A stretch of 46,818 bases of DNA, taken from positions 1-46,818 of the forward strand of contig NZ_LGHS01000009.1 in the NCBI RefSeq assembly GCF_001202025.1, in the 5' to 3' direction. The translations under genes and the position numbers were made by a program. Numbering within the stretch: the stretch's first letter is position 1; each line of letters opens with the position of its first letter. A model generated the notes under the pieces. It had not been told where the DNA came from. It was given only the letters and a program-made list of their open reading frames with translations, and made no database searches. This DNA is from Pseudorhodobacter aquimaris (lineage in GTDB: Bacteria > Pseudomonadota > Alphaproteobacteria > Rhodobacterales > Rhodobacteraceae). This document shows, piece after piece, positions 26,617 to 37,297 of this stretch.

Positions 26617-28128
26617 CTAGAGGCCCAGTTTTTGCGCAACAAGCTGCTGCACGACCGCCGGGGCTGCCTTGCCGCCTGTAGCCTTCAGCACCTGTCCGGT
26701 AAACCAACCGGCCAGCTTTGGGTTGGCCTTGGCTTTTTCGACCTGCGCAGGGTTGGCGGCAATGATCTCATCCACTGCGGCCTCAATCGCGCCGGTGTCG
26801 GTGACCTGTTTCATGCCGCGGGCACTGGCAACCTCTGCCGGATCGCCCCCCTCGGTCCAGATGATCTCGAACAAATCCTTGGCCATTTTCCCCGAGATTT
26901 CGCCAGAGCTGATCAAATCAATGATCCCGCCCAGTTGCACGGATGAGACCGGGGTCTCGGCAATGGTCAGCCCCTCTTTGTTCAACCGGCCAAAGAGCTC
27001 GTTGATGACCCAGTTCGCCGCGATCTTGCCGTCACGGCCCTTGGCCACCGACTCAAAATAGCCGGCGGAATCGAGGTCCGCCGTCAGCACATTCGCGTCA
27101 TAATCGGTCAGGCCGAAATCCCCCATAAAGCGGGCTTTCTTGGCATCTGGAAGCTCGGGCATATTGGCCGCGATCTCATCGACCCAAGCCTGCTCGATCT
27201 CTAGTGGCAACAGATCCGGGCATGGGAAATAGCGGTAATCATGCGCCTCTTCCTTGGAGCGCATGGAGCGGGTTTCGCCCTTATCGGGATCATAGAGGCG
27301 GGTTTCCTGATCCACGCTGCCGCCGTCCTCAAGGATCGCAATCTGGCGGCGGGCCTCAAAATCAATGGCTTGGGTCATGAACCGCATGGAGTTCATGTTC
27401 TTGATCTCACAGCGGGTGCCGAGATGGCTGAAATCCTGGGTCGCCTGATATTTCTCATATTGGCCGGGGGGACAGACGGAAACGTTCACATCCGCGCGCA
27501 GGTTGCCGTTTTGCATATTGCCGTCACAGGTGCCAAGATAGCGCAGGATCTGGCGCAGCTTGGTGACATAGGCGGTGGCTTCCTCGGCCGAACGGATATC
27601 GGGGCGTGACACAATTTCCATCAGGGCCACGCCGGTCCGGTTGAAATCCACAAAGGACATATTCGGGTCCATGTCGTGAATGCTCTTACCCGCGTCTTGC
27701 TCCAAATGGATCCGTTCCACCCGCACCAGACGGGCAACACCGGGGGCAAGCTCCACCAGCACCTCGCCCTCACCCACGATGGGGTGGTAAAGCTGGCTGA
27801 TCTGATAGCCCTGCGGCAGGTCGGGATAAAAGTAATTCTTGCGGTCAAAGGCCGAACGCAGGTTGATCTGCGCCTTCAGCCCAAGACCGGAGCGCACCGC
27901 CTGTTCCACACAGTAGCCGTTGATCACCGGCAGCATCCCCGGCATCGCGGCATCCACAAAGGCCACGTTGGAGTTCGGCTCCGCGCCCACCTGGGTCGAC
28001 GCGCCCGAAAACAGCTTGGCATTAGAGGAAACCTGCGCGTGGATTTCCATCCCGATCACAAGCTCCCAATCCTGCTTGGCCCCGGCAATGACCTTAGGCT
28101 TCGGGTTTTCATAGGTCAGATCAAGCAT
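26617..28128 (-). CDS. gatB: GatB, aspartyl/glutamyl-tRNA amidotransferase subunit B
   Basis: A 503-aa subunit that binds the tRNA and activates mischarged Glu-tRNA(Gln) or Asp-tRNA(Asn) for amidation. It has [22 protein letters not shown] near the N-terminus, [15 protein letters not shown] and [17 protein letters not shown] in the core, and the YqeY-like tail with [18 protein letters not shown]. The length is usual. gatA and gatC are not in the window. Confidence 0.96.
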   Translation of the reverse strand: MLDLTYENPKPKVIAGAKQDWELVIGMEIHAQVSSNAKLFSGASTQVGAEPNSNVAFVDAAMPGMLPVINGYCVEQAVRSGLGLKAQINLRSAFDRKNYFYPDLPQGYQISQLYHPIVGEGEVLVELAPGVARLVRVERIHLEQDAGKSIHDMDPNMSFVDFNRTGVALMEIVSRPDIRSAEEATAYVTKLRQILRYLGTCDGNMQNGNLRADVNVSVCPPGQYEKYQATQDFSHLGTRCEIKNMNSMRFMTQAIDFEARRQIAILEDGGSVDQETRLYDPDKGETRSMRSKEEAHDYRYFPCPDLLPLEIEQAWVDEIAANMPELPDAKKARFMGDFGLTDYDANVLTADLDSAGYFESVAKGRDGKIAANWVINELFGRLNKEGLTIAETPVSSVQLGGIIDLISSGEISGKMAKDLFEIIWTEGGDPAEVASARGMKQVTDTGAIEAAVDEIIAANPAQVEKAKANPKLAGWFTGQVLKATGGKAAPAVVQQLVAQKLGL

Positions 28129-28191
28129 AGCGCGTCCCTTATATCAGCTTGCTGCGGTTCTAAGCCCAAGCTGAACCGTGTTCAAGCGGGG

Positions 28192-30801
28192 TTATGTGCC
28201 CAGCATCCGGCCCACCATCTCGGTCAGGTTGCGGCTTAGGTTCGGGGTGGCGGCAATCCGGGCCAGTTCCGCACGGATCAAGGCCTGACGGTCGGCGTCA
28301 TAGCGGGGCCATGTCTCAAACGCCGTCGACATGCGCGCGGCGGTTTGCGGGTTGACCGGATCCAGTTTGATCAGCCAATCGGCCAACAAGCGGTAGCTGT
28401 CCCCCGAGGCATGGTGAAACCCAGCGTGGTTGCTTGCCAGTGAGGCGATGACCGCGCGGAAACGGTTGGGGTTCTTCCAGTCGAAATCCGGATCTTTGGT
28501 CAGCGCATCTGTCACAGCCGCCACACGGTCGGGCGCGGCAGAGACAACCTGAAGCCCGAACCACTTGTCCATCACCAAACGGTCCCCTTGCCATTTATGG
28601 CGGAAGGCAGCGGCGGCCTCATCGCCCTGCCCGATATCAAGCAAGATCGCCAAGGCGCCCAGCTCTTCGGTCATCGAATTGGCATTTTCCATGGCTACCT
28701 GTGCAGATGCCCCGCCATCCAGCCGCGCCATCAAGGCAAGGGCCGCAAGCCGCAGCGCACGCCGCCCCGCCGCAACAGCGCCCGGATCAAAGGCACCGGG
28801 GGTTTGCAAGCCGTCGATCAGGGCAGGCAGACGTTTGGCCAGATGCCCCGCCAGATCATCCTGCATCGCACGGCGCGCGCTGTGGATCGCGGCTGGGTCC
28901 GGCACATGGCCCGCGGCATGCAGGCTCTGGGCGATGTCATCCTCACCCGGCAGGCGCAGGGTCAATGCGCGAAACGCCGGATCAAGGCTTTCGTCAAAGG
29001 TCACAGTCTCAACCGCTGTCAGCCAATCCGTTGGCGACTCATCGCCCCCGATAACCTTGCGCATTAGCACATCCTTGGCCAAGGCGCGCCCTGCCTCCCA
29101 TTTGTTGAACGGGTCGGTGTCATGGGCCAGTAGAAACGCACGCTCCTCGGCCGAGCTTTCACGCTCAAGGATCACAGGGGCGGAAAACCCGCGCAGGATG
29201 GACGGAACCGGACGGTTGGCAAGCCCTTCAAATGCAAAGCTTTGCCGTTCTTGCGTCAACTCCAACACGGTCGTCGGCAGCACCTCATCACCATTCGACC
29301 CCAAAAGCCCAACGGCCACGGGGATTACTTTTGAATCCTTAGACGGCTGACCCGGCGTTGCAGGGTTTTTCTGTTCAATCGTAAGCGTATATACGCCGTC
29401 CTTAAAGTCATCTGTTACCGTCAGATGCGGGGTTCCGGCTTGGGTATACCAATGTCTGAACTGTGCCAGATCGCGCCCCGTGGCGTCCTCAAACACCTTC
29501 AGCCAATCCTCGATGGTGGCCGCCTGCCCGTCATGGCGGTCAAAATAAAGGTTCAGCGCCTTGGAGTAACCCTCATCGCCCACCAGCGCGCGCAGCATGC
29601 CGATCACCTCGGCGCCTTTTTCATAGATGGTGGCGGTGTAGAAATTATTGATCTCTACATAGCTATCGGGGCGCACGGCATGGGCCAGCGGGCCGCCATC
29701 CTCACGGAACTGACGGGCGCGCAGGGCCAGAACATCCTCGATCCGTTTGACGGCATGGCTGCGCATATCGCCCGAAAATGTCTGGTCACGGTAAACCGTC
29801 AGCCCCTCTTTGAGGCAAAGCTGGAACCAGTCGCGGCAGGTGATGCGGTTGCCGGTCCAGTTGTGGAAATACTCATGCGCGATCACCGCCTCGATCCGCG
29901 CGTAATCATCATCGGTGGCGGTTTCGGGCGTGGCCAGCACCAGCTTGGAGTTGAAGATATTCAACCCTTTGTTCTCCATCGCGCCCATGTTGAAATCATC
30001 AACCGCAACGATATTAAAGATATCGAGGTCATATTCGCGGCCGTAGACCTCTTCATCCCATTTCATCGAGCGGATAAGGCTGTCCATCGCATAGGCGCAT
30101 TTGCCCTCATCACCGGGGCGGACATAGATGTTCAGCGCAACCTTGCGGCCCGACATGGTGGTGAACGTATCGGAATGGGCCACCAGATCGCCCGCGACCA
30201 AGGCGAAGAGATAGGCGGGTTTGGGCCAAGGGTCATGCCACGCGCCCGGCCCCGTCGGATTGCCGTTCGACAGTTGCACCGGCATATCCGTGTCCATCGT
30301 CACATCAAAGCGCGCCATGACATCGGGGCGGTCGGGATAATAGGTGATCTTGCGAAAGCCCTGCGCCTCACATTGGGTGCAATACATGCCCCCCGACATA
30401 TAAAGCCCGTCCAGCGAGGTATTGGTTTCGGGTGAGATCTCCACCTCGGTTTCCAGGACAAAGGGGCCATTGGGTAAATCCGCCGCCGGAATCGTCAGCC
30501 CCGTGGCATCGGGTTTGTGTGCCAGTGGCCTGCCATCCAACGACAGCGCGTGCAGGATCAGGTTCTCCCCGTCCAGCCGCATATCCTGCCCCGCCTCGGC
30601 CGCCGGATTGGGCGCAAAGGACAGCCGCGCCTTCACCCGTGTTTGCGCCGGATGCAATTTGAAATGCAGGGCCACATGATCCAGCAAAAAGGGAAAGGGT
30701 TGGTAGTCGGCAAGAAGAATCGCTTTGGGTGAAGTTTGCACAGAAGAGGTTTCCACGGGGAGCGGCCTTTCGCGTAATGGGGCGGTCAAATTGGGAACCA
30801 T
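28192..30801 (-). CDS. pepN: aminopeptidase N
   Basis: A 869-aa M1 zinc metalloprotease that removes N-terminal residues from peptides in the cytoplasm. GAMENKGLN is the exopeptidase motif, and HEYFHNW with a glutamate in KEGLTVYRDQ completes the zinc site (HExxH-x18-E). The start is uncertain: ATG at 30801 gives MVPNLTAPLRERP, but the ribosome binding site is weak and a GTG at about residue 16 is possible. The length fits E. coli PepN (870). It is divergent from a small membrane-protein gene. Confidence 0.93.
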   Translation of the reverse strand: MVPNLTAPLRERPLPVETSSVQTSPKAILLADYQPFPFLLDHVALHFKLHPAQTRVKARLSFAPNPAAEAGQDMRLDGENLILHALSLDGRPLAHKPDATGLTIPAADLPNGPFVLETEVEISPETNTSLDGLYMSGGMYCTQCEAQGFRKITYYPDRPDVMARFDVTMDTDMPVQLSNGNPTGPGAWHDPWPKPAYLFALVAGDLVAHSDTFTTMSGRKVALNIYVRPGDEGKCAYAMDSLIRSMKWDEEVYGREYDLDIFNIVAVDDFNMGAMENKGLNIFNSKLVLATPETATDDDYARIEAVIAHEYFHNWTGNRITCRDWFQLCLKEGLTVYRDQTFSGDMRSHAVKRIEDVLALRARQFREDGGPLAHAVRPDSYVEINNFYTATIYEKGAEVIGMLRALVGDEGYSKALNLYFDRHDGQAATIEDWLKVFEDATGRDLAQFRHWYTQAGTPHLTVTDDFKDGVYTLTIEQKNPATPGQPSKDSKVIPVAVGLLGSNGDEVLPTTVLELTQERQSFAFEGLANRPVPSILRGFSAPVILERESSAEERAFLLAHDTDPFNKWEAGRALAKDVLMRKVIGGDESPTDWLTAVETVTFDESLDPAFRALTLRLPGEDDIAQSLHAAGHVPDPAAIHSARRAMQDDLAGHLAKRLPALIDGLQTPGAFDPGAVAAGRRALRLAALALMARLDGGASAQVAMENANSMTEELGALAILLDIGQGDEAAAAFRHKWQGDRLVMDKWFGLQVVSAAPDRVAAVTDALTKDPDFDWKNPNRFRAVIASLASNHAGFHHASGDSYRLLADWLIKLDPVNPQTAARMSTAFETWPRYDADRQALIRAELARIAATPNLSRNLTEMVGRMLGT

Positions 30802-30880
30802 GACCGTTTTCGCGACGTTAGTCCTCCGGGTGGCGGTGATCAACCCGCACCGCTGCGCAACTCTTGGAAAGGAGCGCCCC

Positions 30881-31081
30881 ATGTCTGCCCCGAACACAAA
30901 TATCGAGCGTCAAAAGAAAAACCATCGCGGCCCGCTTGTCGGGATTGCGGCTGTTTTGGTTGTTGTCGGTCTGGCCTTAGTCGTCTTTCTTGGTGACGAG
31001 ACCGACCCGGATGGCACTTTGCTTGGTGAAGGTGCCGCAACCAGCGCGCCAGAAGGCGTAGAGACCACGACAAGCGATTGA
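30881..31081 (+). CDS. small single-pass membrane protein
   Basis: A 66-aa protein: a basic N-terminus (MSAPNTNIERQKKNHRG), one hydrophobic segment (PLVGIAAVLVVVGLALVVFLG) and an acidic, Thr-rich tail. AAAGGAG sits 7 nt before the ATG. The function is unknown. It is 50 bp upstream of the photolyase-type gene and may be co-transcribed with it. Confidence 0.65.
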   Translation: MSAPNTNIERQKKNHRGPLVGIAAVLVVVGLALVVFLGDETDPDGTLLGEGAATSAPEGVETTTSD

Positions 31082-31130
31082 CCGAAACTTTCGACTTGCC
31101 GAATCCGACTGAATCCTGTCCATTTGTTCT

Positions 31131-32510
31131 ATGAATGTTCTCTTGTGGTTCAAGCGTGATTTAAGGGTCTATGACCACCCTGCCCTCTGCCTTGCGGCAG
31201 GGTGGGGCCGTGTTTTGCCGCTCTATGTCGCGGAGCCTGACTATTGGGCCTTGCCAGATACATCGTCCCGCCAATGGGCCTTTACCGCCGAGACGCTGGC
31301 GGGCCTGCGCACCGATCTGGCGGCTTTGGGCGGGCCTTTGATTGTGCGCACAGGGGATGCAATCGAAGTGCTGCCGCGCCTGTGCAAGCAAAATGCCATC
31401 ACCCGTATCATCAGTCATCAGGACGTCGGCAACACCTGGACCCGCGCAAGGGACCGGCGCTTGGCCGCTTGCGTGCGTGATGCGGGTATTGAATGGAAAG
31501 AGGTCCCTTTGGCGCGTGGTGCGCAGAAATGTGATGATCCGGCCTTGCCCGCCCCCCGCTTCCAGCCCATTGACGGGATCGAACCCGGAGAGATCCCCCC
31601 CGCTCGGGCGCTCCGTCTGCAAGCCGATTCCTGCCCGCACCGTCAAACCGGCGGACGCGTACAGGCCGGGGCACTGCTGGACAGTTTTCTGGAGCATCGC
31701 GGCGCCGGCTATCTCCGGTCAATGCCCTCACCCCTGAAGGCAGAGCGGGCCTGCTCGCGGCTTTCACCCTATCTTGCCGCAGGTGTGATCTCATCCCGCA
31801 GCGTCGTCGCCGCGAGCGTCGCAAGGCGGGCCACACGACCGGGCGGGCCTTGGGCAGCAAATCTGCGCGGCTTTGAGACCCGTCTTGTCTGGCGCGCGCC
31901 CTCTGCCCAAAGCGCACAGGGCATGGATCGACATGCCGCGCCCCATCTGGCGGGCAGCCCCACATCGGGCGCACTCATGGAGGCATGGGCGCAGGGGCAA
32001 ACCGGCTATCCCTTTCTGGATGCCTGCATGCGCTATCTGACCGCCAGCGGCTGGCTGAATTTCAAGGCGCGGGCGATGCTGCTGTCTTTTGCGACCTATT
32101 ACCTTGGGCTTGACCGAAGCGCTGTCGGCAATGTTTTGGCGCGCCGCTTTACCGATTACGACCCCTCCATCCATTGGCCACAGGTACAACAACACTCAGG
32201 CCTTTCGGAGAATGGCCGTTTGCGCGGCATCGATCCCGTCAAACAAGGGCTGGAACATGACCCCCGTGGCAGCTTTACCCGCCGCTGGGTGCCAGAGCTG
32301 GCCCCGGTTCCCGACCGCTTTGTGCACATGCCCTGGATCTGGCCCGGTGCGCAAAGCCTGCTGGGGCGCCGCTATCCCGAGCCGATTGTCGATCTGGCAA
32401 CCGCCGCCAAAGAGGCAAGGGCCGCCATCGCCCCCTTACGCGGCGAAACACCCCCCAAAACCCGCCGCAGCCGCCCCGCCCACCTCGGGCAACTCGCGCT
32501 TGACCTTTAG
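31131..32510 (+). CDS. photolyase/cryptochrome-family flavoprotein
   Basis: A 459-aa protein. The N-terminal alpha/beta domain starts MNVLLWFKRDLRVYDHPAL. The C-terminal FAD domain has SPYLAAGVISSR, TGYPFLDACMRYLTASGWLNFK, FTDYDPSIHWPQVQQHSG and RRWVPEL. Light-driven repair of UV pyrimidine dimers is the family's usual job. The FTDYxPxIHW block marks a divergent subgroup compared with classical class I CPD photolyases, and the expected WRDHF-like segment reads WRAPSAQ here, so a repair role is likely but not certain. Confidence 0.82.
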   Translation: MNVLLWFKRDLRVYDHPALCLAAGWGRVLPLYVAEPDYWALPDTSSRQWAFTAETLAGLRTDLAALGGPLIVRTGDAIEVLPRLCKQNAITRIISHQDVGNTWTRARDRRLAACVRDAGIEWKEVPLARGAQKCDDPALPAPRFQPIDGIEPGEIPPARALRLQADSCPHRQTGGRVQAGALLDSFLEHRGAGYLRSMPSPLKAERACSRLSPYLAAGVISSRSVVAASVARRATRPGGPWAANLRGFETRLVWRAPSAQSAQGMDRHAAPHLAGSPTSGALMEAWAQGQTGYPFLDACMRYLTASGWLNFKARAMLLSFATYYLGLDRSAVGNVLARRFTDYDPSIHWPQVQQHSGLSENGRLRGIDPVKQGLEHDPRGSFTRRWVPELAPVPDRFVHMPWIWPGAQSLLGRRYPEPIVDLATAAKEARAAIAPLRGETPPKTRRSRPAHLGQLALDL

Positions 32511-32669
32511 GGTTGCCCTGCAACAATCCCTAAAACGGCGGTATTATTTTCAAAAAAACCAAGAAAGTCATTTCTCCAAAGACGGCCGAAAACAAGGCCA
32601 TTCCAATTGCTTTTTACCGCTTTTCGGCCTAACTGTGTGCCATCGTATGCAAATGGAGGTGGCGCGCGA

Positions 32670-34811
32670 ATGGCACAGATGTTGGATAAGGCTGGGATCA
32701 AGGTCGATGCGCAACTGGCGCAGTTTATCGAGGAACGCGCGCTGCCCGGAACCGGCATAGAGGCGGATGTTTTTTGGGAAGGGATGTCCGGGATCGTCAA
32801 TACGCTTGGCCCCAAGAACCGTGCGCTTTTGGAAAAACGCGATGCGATCCAATCCAAGATTGACGCATGGCATATTGCCAACCGCGACAAGCCGCATGAC
32901 CCCGATGCCTATATGTCCTTCCTCAAAGAGATCGACTATCTGGTGCCCGAAGGCGGGGATTTCAAAATCGACACCGCCAATGTGGATGCGGAAATCGCCA
33001 AGATTCCCGGCCCGCAGCTGGTGGTGCCAATTACCAATGCCCGTTTTGCGCTTAATGCCGCCAATGCGCGTTGGGGCAGCCTTTATGATGCATTTTACGG
33101 CACCGATGCGATGGGCGTAGAGCCGCCCAAGGGGGCCTATGACCGCGGCCATGGCGCGCGTGTTGTGGCCCGTGCGCGGATGTTTCTGGACATGGCTTTT
33201 CCGATTGCGGGAACCAGCCACTCCGATGTCAGCCGCTATCATGTGCACAAGGGCCAGTTGATGGTCGATGATCTGCCGCTGGTCGATCCTGCAAAATTCG
33301 CGGGCTACCTCGGCAACCCCAAGGCGCCGGATTCCGTGCTTTTGGTCAATAACGGGCTGCATGTGGAGCTGGTCTTTGACCGCGCCCATCCAATGGGCAG
33401 CCGCGACCGTGCGCTTTTGGCGGATGTGCGGATGGAATCTGCGATCTCGGCCATCATGGACTGTGAGGATTCCGTCGCCTGCGTCGATGCCGAAGATAAG
33501 GTTCTGGCCTATTCCAACTGGCTTGGCCTGATGAAGGGCGACCTTGAGGAAACGCTTGAAAAAGGTGGCAAAACCATCACCCGCCGCCTTGCCAGTGACC
33601 GCGATTTCACCGCCCCCGATGGCAGCACATTCACCGTCAAGGGGCGCGCCTTGATGCTGGTGCGCAATGTCGGCCATCTGATGACAAACCCCGCCGTTCT
33701 GGATGCCGAGGGAAATGAGGCCTATGAAGGCCTGCTGGACGCCTGCATCACCACTTTGCTCGCGATGCATGACCTGAAACGGGATGGCGGCAACTCATTG
33801 ACCGGGTCGGTCTATGTGGTCAAACCCAAGATGCACGGCCCCGAAGAGGTCGGTTTTGCCGATGAGATTTTCACCGCTGTGGAAAAGATGCTCGGCCTGC
33901 CGCAGAACACCGTCAAACTGGGCATCATGGATGAGGAGCGCCGCACCACGGTCAACCTCAAGGAATGTATCCGCGCCGCCAAAAGCCGGGTCTGCTTTAT
34001 CAACACCGGCTTCCTCGACCGTACCGGCGACGAGATCCACACCTCAATGGAGGCAGGCCCCTTCAGCCGCAAGGAGTTCATCAAGCGCAAGGGCTGGATC
34101 GGCGCTTATGAGAATATGAACGTCGATACAGGCCTTGCCTGCGGACTGTCGGGTCGCGCACAGATCGGCAAGGGCATGTGGGCCATGCCCGACAAGATGG
34201 CCGCGATGCTGGAACAAAAGGTGGAACATCCCAAAGCCGGGGCGAATTGTGCTTGGGTGCCCTCGCCCACGGCGGCGACATTGCATGCGCTCCATTATCA
34301 CAAGATCGATGTTTTTGCGGTGCAGGAACGGCTTGCGGCGGACGGGGCCCGGGCGCATGTGAATGCGGTGCTGGATATTCCGCTGGCCAGCTATCGCAAA
34401 TGGTCGGATGCACAGATCCGCCAAGAGGTCGAAAACAACGCCCAAGGGATTTTGGGCTATGTCGTGCGCTGGATTGATCAGGGGATCGGCTGCTCCAAGG
34501 TTCCGGATATCCATGATGTCGGCCTGATGGAGGACCGCGCGACCTGCCGGATCTCTAGCCAGGCGATTGCCAACTGGTTGCATCACGATGTTGTCAGCGA
34601 AGCACAGGTGATGGAAGCGATGCATAAAATGGCCGAGGTCGTGGACCGCCAGAATGCGGGGGATCCGGCCTATCGTCCGATGGCCCCCGGCTTTGACGGG
34701 ATCGCCTTTCAAGCCGCTTGCGATCTGGTGTTCAAAGGGCGCGAACAGCCCTCGGGATATACCGAGCCTGTCCTCCATGCCCGCCGGCTGGAGCTAAAGG
34801 CCAAAGGCTAA
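32670..34811 (+). CDS. glcB: malate synthase G
   Basis: A 713-aa enzyme that condenses glyoxylate with acetyl-CoA to malate in the glyoxylate cycle and glycolate use. Key stretches are [49 protein letters not shown] and [18 protein letters not shown]. The length is that of the G isoform (about 720), not the A isoform (about 530). GGAGGT 9 nt before the ATG at 32670 makes this the better start than 32607. No isocitrate lyase gene is in the window. Confidence 0.95.
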   Translation: MAQMLDKAGIKVDAQLAQFIEERALPGTGIEADVFWEGMSGIVNTLGPKNRALLEKRDAIQSKIDAWHIANRDKPHDPDAYMSFLKEIDYLVPEGGDFKIDTANVDAEIAKIPGPQLVVPITNARFALNAANARWGSLYDAFYGTDAMGVEPPKGAYDRGHGARVVARARMFLDMAFPIAGTSHSDVSRYHVHKGQLMVDDLPLVDPAKFAGYLGNPKAPDSVLLVNNGLHVELVFDRAHPMGSRDRALLADVRMESAISAIMDCEDSVACVDAEDKVLAYSNWLGLMKGDLEETLEKGGKTITRRLASDRDFTAPDGSTFTVKGRALMLVRNVGHLMTNPAVLDAEGNEAYEGLLDACITTLLAMHDLKRDGGNSLTGSVYVVKPKMHGPEEVGFADEIFTAVEKMLGLPQNTVKLGIMDEERRTTVNLKECIRAAKSRVCFINTGFLDRTGDEIHTSMEAGPFSRKEFIKRKGWIGAYENMNVDTGLACGLSGRAQIGKGMWAMPDKMAAMLEQKVEHPKAGANCAWVPSPTAATLHALHYHKIDVFAVQERLAADGARAHVNAVLDIPLASYRKWSDAQIRQEVENNAQGILGYVVRWIDQGIGCSKVPDIHDVGLMEDRATCRISSQAIANWLHHDVVSEAQVMEAMHKMAEVVDRQNAGDPAYRPMAPGFDGIAFQAACDLVFKGREQPSGYTEPVLHARRLELKAKG

Positions 34812-34821
34812 GCCATCGAAC

Positions 34822-34851
34822 AAAGCCGCACCCATCATCGGGCGCGGCTTT
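34822..34851 (+). terminator. terminator of malate synthase
   Basis: AAGCCGC and GCGGCTT form a 7-bp stem around a 14-nt loop, followed by TTAT, 10 bp after the stop codon. The T-run is short. Confidence 0.6.
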
Positions 34852-34911
34852 ATCATTGGTATTTACCTGATGTTTACCTGTCCCACACTAGATAGTCGGG
34901 TCCAGATCCGG

Positions 34912-35166
34912 CTATTCTATATCCAACGCCAATGCATGAATACGGCCCATCAGATCCGCCCCGATTGCGGCATGTACCGCGCGGTGTCGTTGTAGCCGCC
35001 CCATTGTGGCAAAAGCAGGCGCGCGGATGATGACATTGAAATGTGTCTCACCGGTGCCATCGTCGCCGGAATGCCCCGCATGGCTGGCGCTGTCATTCAC
35101 CACCTCAAGCGTATCGGGGGAAAATGCTTCATTTAGTTTGCGGTAAATCTCGTCTGCGACCGGCAT
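34912..35166 (-). CDS. BolA-family protein
   Basis: An 84-aa protein starting MPVADEIYRKLNEAF, with the BolA core: LEVVNDSASHAGHSG, HFNVIIRAPAF and a C-terminal HALALDIE. BolA proteins pair with monothiol glutaredoxins and take part in iron-sulfur or iron handling. The ATG at 35166 has GGGGG upstream; longer in-frame extensions would run into the J-domain gene on the other strand. It is divergent from that gene. Confidence 0.9.
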   Translation of the reverse strand: MPVADEIYRKLNEAFSPDTLEVVNDSASHAGHSGDDGTGETHFNVIIRAPAFATMGRLQRHRAVHAAIGADLMGRIHALALDIE

Positions 35167-35238
35167 AAGTCTGTCAACCCCCTTCAATCCTTTGACCAAT
35201 AGTCTAAACTCTCGCGTTCGAGTCGGAAAGGCAACACC

Positions 35239-35877
35239 ATGGCAGAACGTCCCCCCTTTGAATTTGATATGCGCGTTTCTTCGGACAAGAAGAAGCGCAA
35301 GACCGGACGGCGCGGCATGTCCGGCGCGTTCGAGACGTCGACAAGAACCTGCGATGCGGTCAACTGCAACGAGCCGGGGCTCTATCGTGCGCCCAAAAGC
35401 CCTGACCTGCTGGACGAATTTTTCTGGTTCTGCAAAGCCCATATTCGGGAGTATAACCTGAAGTGGAACTTCTTTCAGGGCAACACCGAAGAAGAATTCG
35501 AAGAGTTCCTCGATAAGGACCGTGTTTGGGGGCGCGAGACAAAGCCCTTTAACAAGCGCCCTGACGAGGGGCGGGTCTGGTCACGGCTCGGGGTTAATGA
35601 TCCCATGTCTATCCTTGGCGAAAAAGCTACGCAAAATCCAGGCAAGATCAATCCTGCTGCCGCCTCTCGCAAGCTGCCCTCGACCGAGCGCAAAGCCTTG
35701 GAGATCCTGGATGCGCGCGATACTTGGACCAAACATGAAATTCGCAAGCAATACAAAGGCTTGGTAAAAGATCTTCATCCCGACATGAACGGCGGGGACC
35801 GTTCGGATGAGGAGCGGTTGCAAGAGGTGGTCTGGGCATGGGACCAGATCAAGGACAGCCGGTTTTTCCGCGAATAA
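35239..35877 (+). CDS. J-domain (DnaJ-family) protein
   Basis: A 212-aa protein with a C-terminal J domain (about residues 155-212). The HPD motif is in VKDLHPDMNGG, preceded by KHEIRKQYKGL, so it would stimulate an Hsp70 partner. The N-terminal 150 residues include a CDAVNCNEPGLY segment with two cysteines and a further C-x-H (FCKAH), possibly a zinc site. The bolA / J-domain divergent pair is a common arrangement in this bacterial family. tRNA-Cys and the mobile element follow directly. Confidence 0.88.
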   Translation: MAERPPFEFDMRVSSDKKKRKTGRRGMSGAFETSTRTCDAVNCNEPGLYRAPKSPDLLDEFFWFCKAHIREYNLKWNFFQGNTEEEFEEFLDKDRVWGRETKPFNKRPDEGRVWSRLGVNDPMSILGEKATQNPGKINPAAASRKLPSTERKALEILDARDTWTKHEIRKQYKGLVKDLHPDMNGGDRSDEERLQEVVWAWDQIKDSRFFRE

Positions 35878-36086
35878 CACAACCGCTGGCCCTGCACAGT
35901 GTCTTTTTTCAGAGGGACAACGCGGAGTCGGCGTTTGGGGAAAAATGCGAGACCCCAGCCCAATCTTGCGACCTTGCTGACATCCTGTTCTATTGCGGGG
36001 CTGACGCGCCATGCAGCATTATGGCCCCGTCAATCGTATGTGTAAAATGTAGTGTAAAAAGAATGTGGAAGCGGCTGTGAAACGGG

Positions 36087-36115
36087 TTGACCTCTACGAA
36101 AAGAACACATATCAA
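36087..36115 (+). promoter_or_regulatory. promoter of tRNA-Cys
   Basis: TTGACC, a 17-bp spacer, then TATCAA, ending 12 bp before the tRNA start. Spacing and position fit a sigma-70-type promoter. Confidence 0.6.
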
Positions 36116-36127
36116 ACGCAGCACTAT

Positions 36128-36201
36128 GGCGGGTGGGCAGGCAGGCTATGCACCGGATTGCAAATCCGAGTAGACCGGTTCGATTCCGGTACCCGCCTCC
36201 A
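36128..36201 (+). tRNA. tRNA-Cys (anticodon GCA)
   Basis: The acceptor GGCGGGT pairs with ACCCGCC, the anticodon arm CGGAT-TGCAAAT places GCA in the loop, the T arm carries GGTTCGATTCC, and CCA is encoded. It is complete. An integrase gene begins about 70 bp downstream in convergent orientation, so its 3' end is a likely integration site. Confidence 0.93.
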
Positions 36202-36248
36202 TTGTTTTCAATGACTTGCGCCATGCTCTGCCCTTTCATGGTTTCGTT

Positions 36249-36268
36249 TTGAAACACCTGTTGAAACA
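36249..36268. repeat. direct repeat TTGAAACA, twice
   Basis: TTGAAACA at 36249-36256 and again at 36261-36268, between tRNA-Cys and the integrase. Short direct repeats here could be integrase arm-binding sites. This is a weak call because the repeats are short. Confidence 0.3.
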
Positions 36269-36269
36269 T

Positions 36270-37297
36270 TTACGTTCTGTCCCTGTTCTGTTCTGCACGA
36301 TTCCGCGCCTCTTGCGCCTCACGTGCGAATGACACTTGGCGAACGGTTCCACCGTACTTTTTCAGCATCTCGGTGCTGGAATGCCGGTCACTGCCTTGAC
36401 CAGTTCATCGCTGTTCCCGGCCTGATAAAGTTCGATTGTCGCATTCTTGCGCAGGCCGTGGGTGACATAGGTCTTGGCATCTGGGTGCTGCATCTTGGCT
36501 TTAACCGTGCGCATTTCTTGGGCAATGGTCCGATAGATCGCAGGTGCGCCCTTTGCGTCGGTTACGATTGTCAGCCCGTTTTTGGTCACGGTCGCCAGGT
36601 AAGCCTTAAGTCGATTGGTCAGCAGGATAGTCAAACCCTTGTCGCCCTTCCCCTGCATCACTGTGATCTCATCATCCTTGATATGATCCCAGCGCATCCG
36701 CAGAACGTCACCGATGCGCTGCCCCGTCCCTACGCAAAGTTCATAGATCAGGCGCGCCCGTGGCGTTGCAATCGCCTCAAACTCGGCCCGCACATCATCC
36801 GGCCACGGTTCCCAGCCCTCGCCCTGTTGCTTAAACAACGGAATACCCTTTGCGGGATTGCTATGTTCTTTTTTTAAGAAGCCGATCAACCGCGCATGGT
36901 TCAGTAGTATGACCATGACCTGAACCAGATAGTTTGCCTGCCGCCAATGATCAGCGTTAGCCCGGTGCAGTTCGTATATATGTTGCGTCTCGATCTTTTG
37001 CGGATCGCGGTCGCCCCAAATTTTGCGAATATGCTCGATGTAGTGCCGGTAATCTGATTGGGTACGCGGTTTTAGCTTGGTGTAGCCATCGCTCTCAAAG
37101 TAGCTAAGGGCAAGCGTCTCGAATGTCCGCTTGTTTGGAATGGGATCGCGGCCTTTCAGCAGGCGGTTGTAATGGTCCCAAAATTCAGGGGTGCCCGGCT
37201 CTTCTTGCATCATCACAGATACGCCCCTCGCACGGCGGATAAAGCGGACATATCCCCGATCCTGATAGACGTACTTAGGCAGGCTCTTTTTTGTCAT
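36270..37297 (-). pseudogene. tyrosine-recombinase integrase, frameshifted near the active site
   Basis: A phage-type integrase. The N-terminal region binds arm-type DNA, and the catalytic domain carries GTGQRIGDVLRMRW (first Arg), MQGKGDKG (Lys region) and THGLRKNA (His-x-x-Arg). The frame as written stops at 36362, after VTGIPAPRC. Adding one base near 36383 restores VTGHSSTEMLKKYGG, which supplies the second His and the catalytic Tyr, and the frame then runs to a stop at 36270 (about 341 aa). The missing base removes the nucleophile, so the enzyme is inactive unless the base is a sequencing error. The 63-aa gene upstream overlaps its start by 4 bp. Confidence 0.85.

Noticed and set aside
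29425-30435. A 336-aa open frame on the plus strand
   Set aside because: It is antisense to pepN with no family motif; codon structure favours pepN.
32568-33770. A 400-aa open frame on the minus strand
   Set aside because: It is antisense to malate synthase G.
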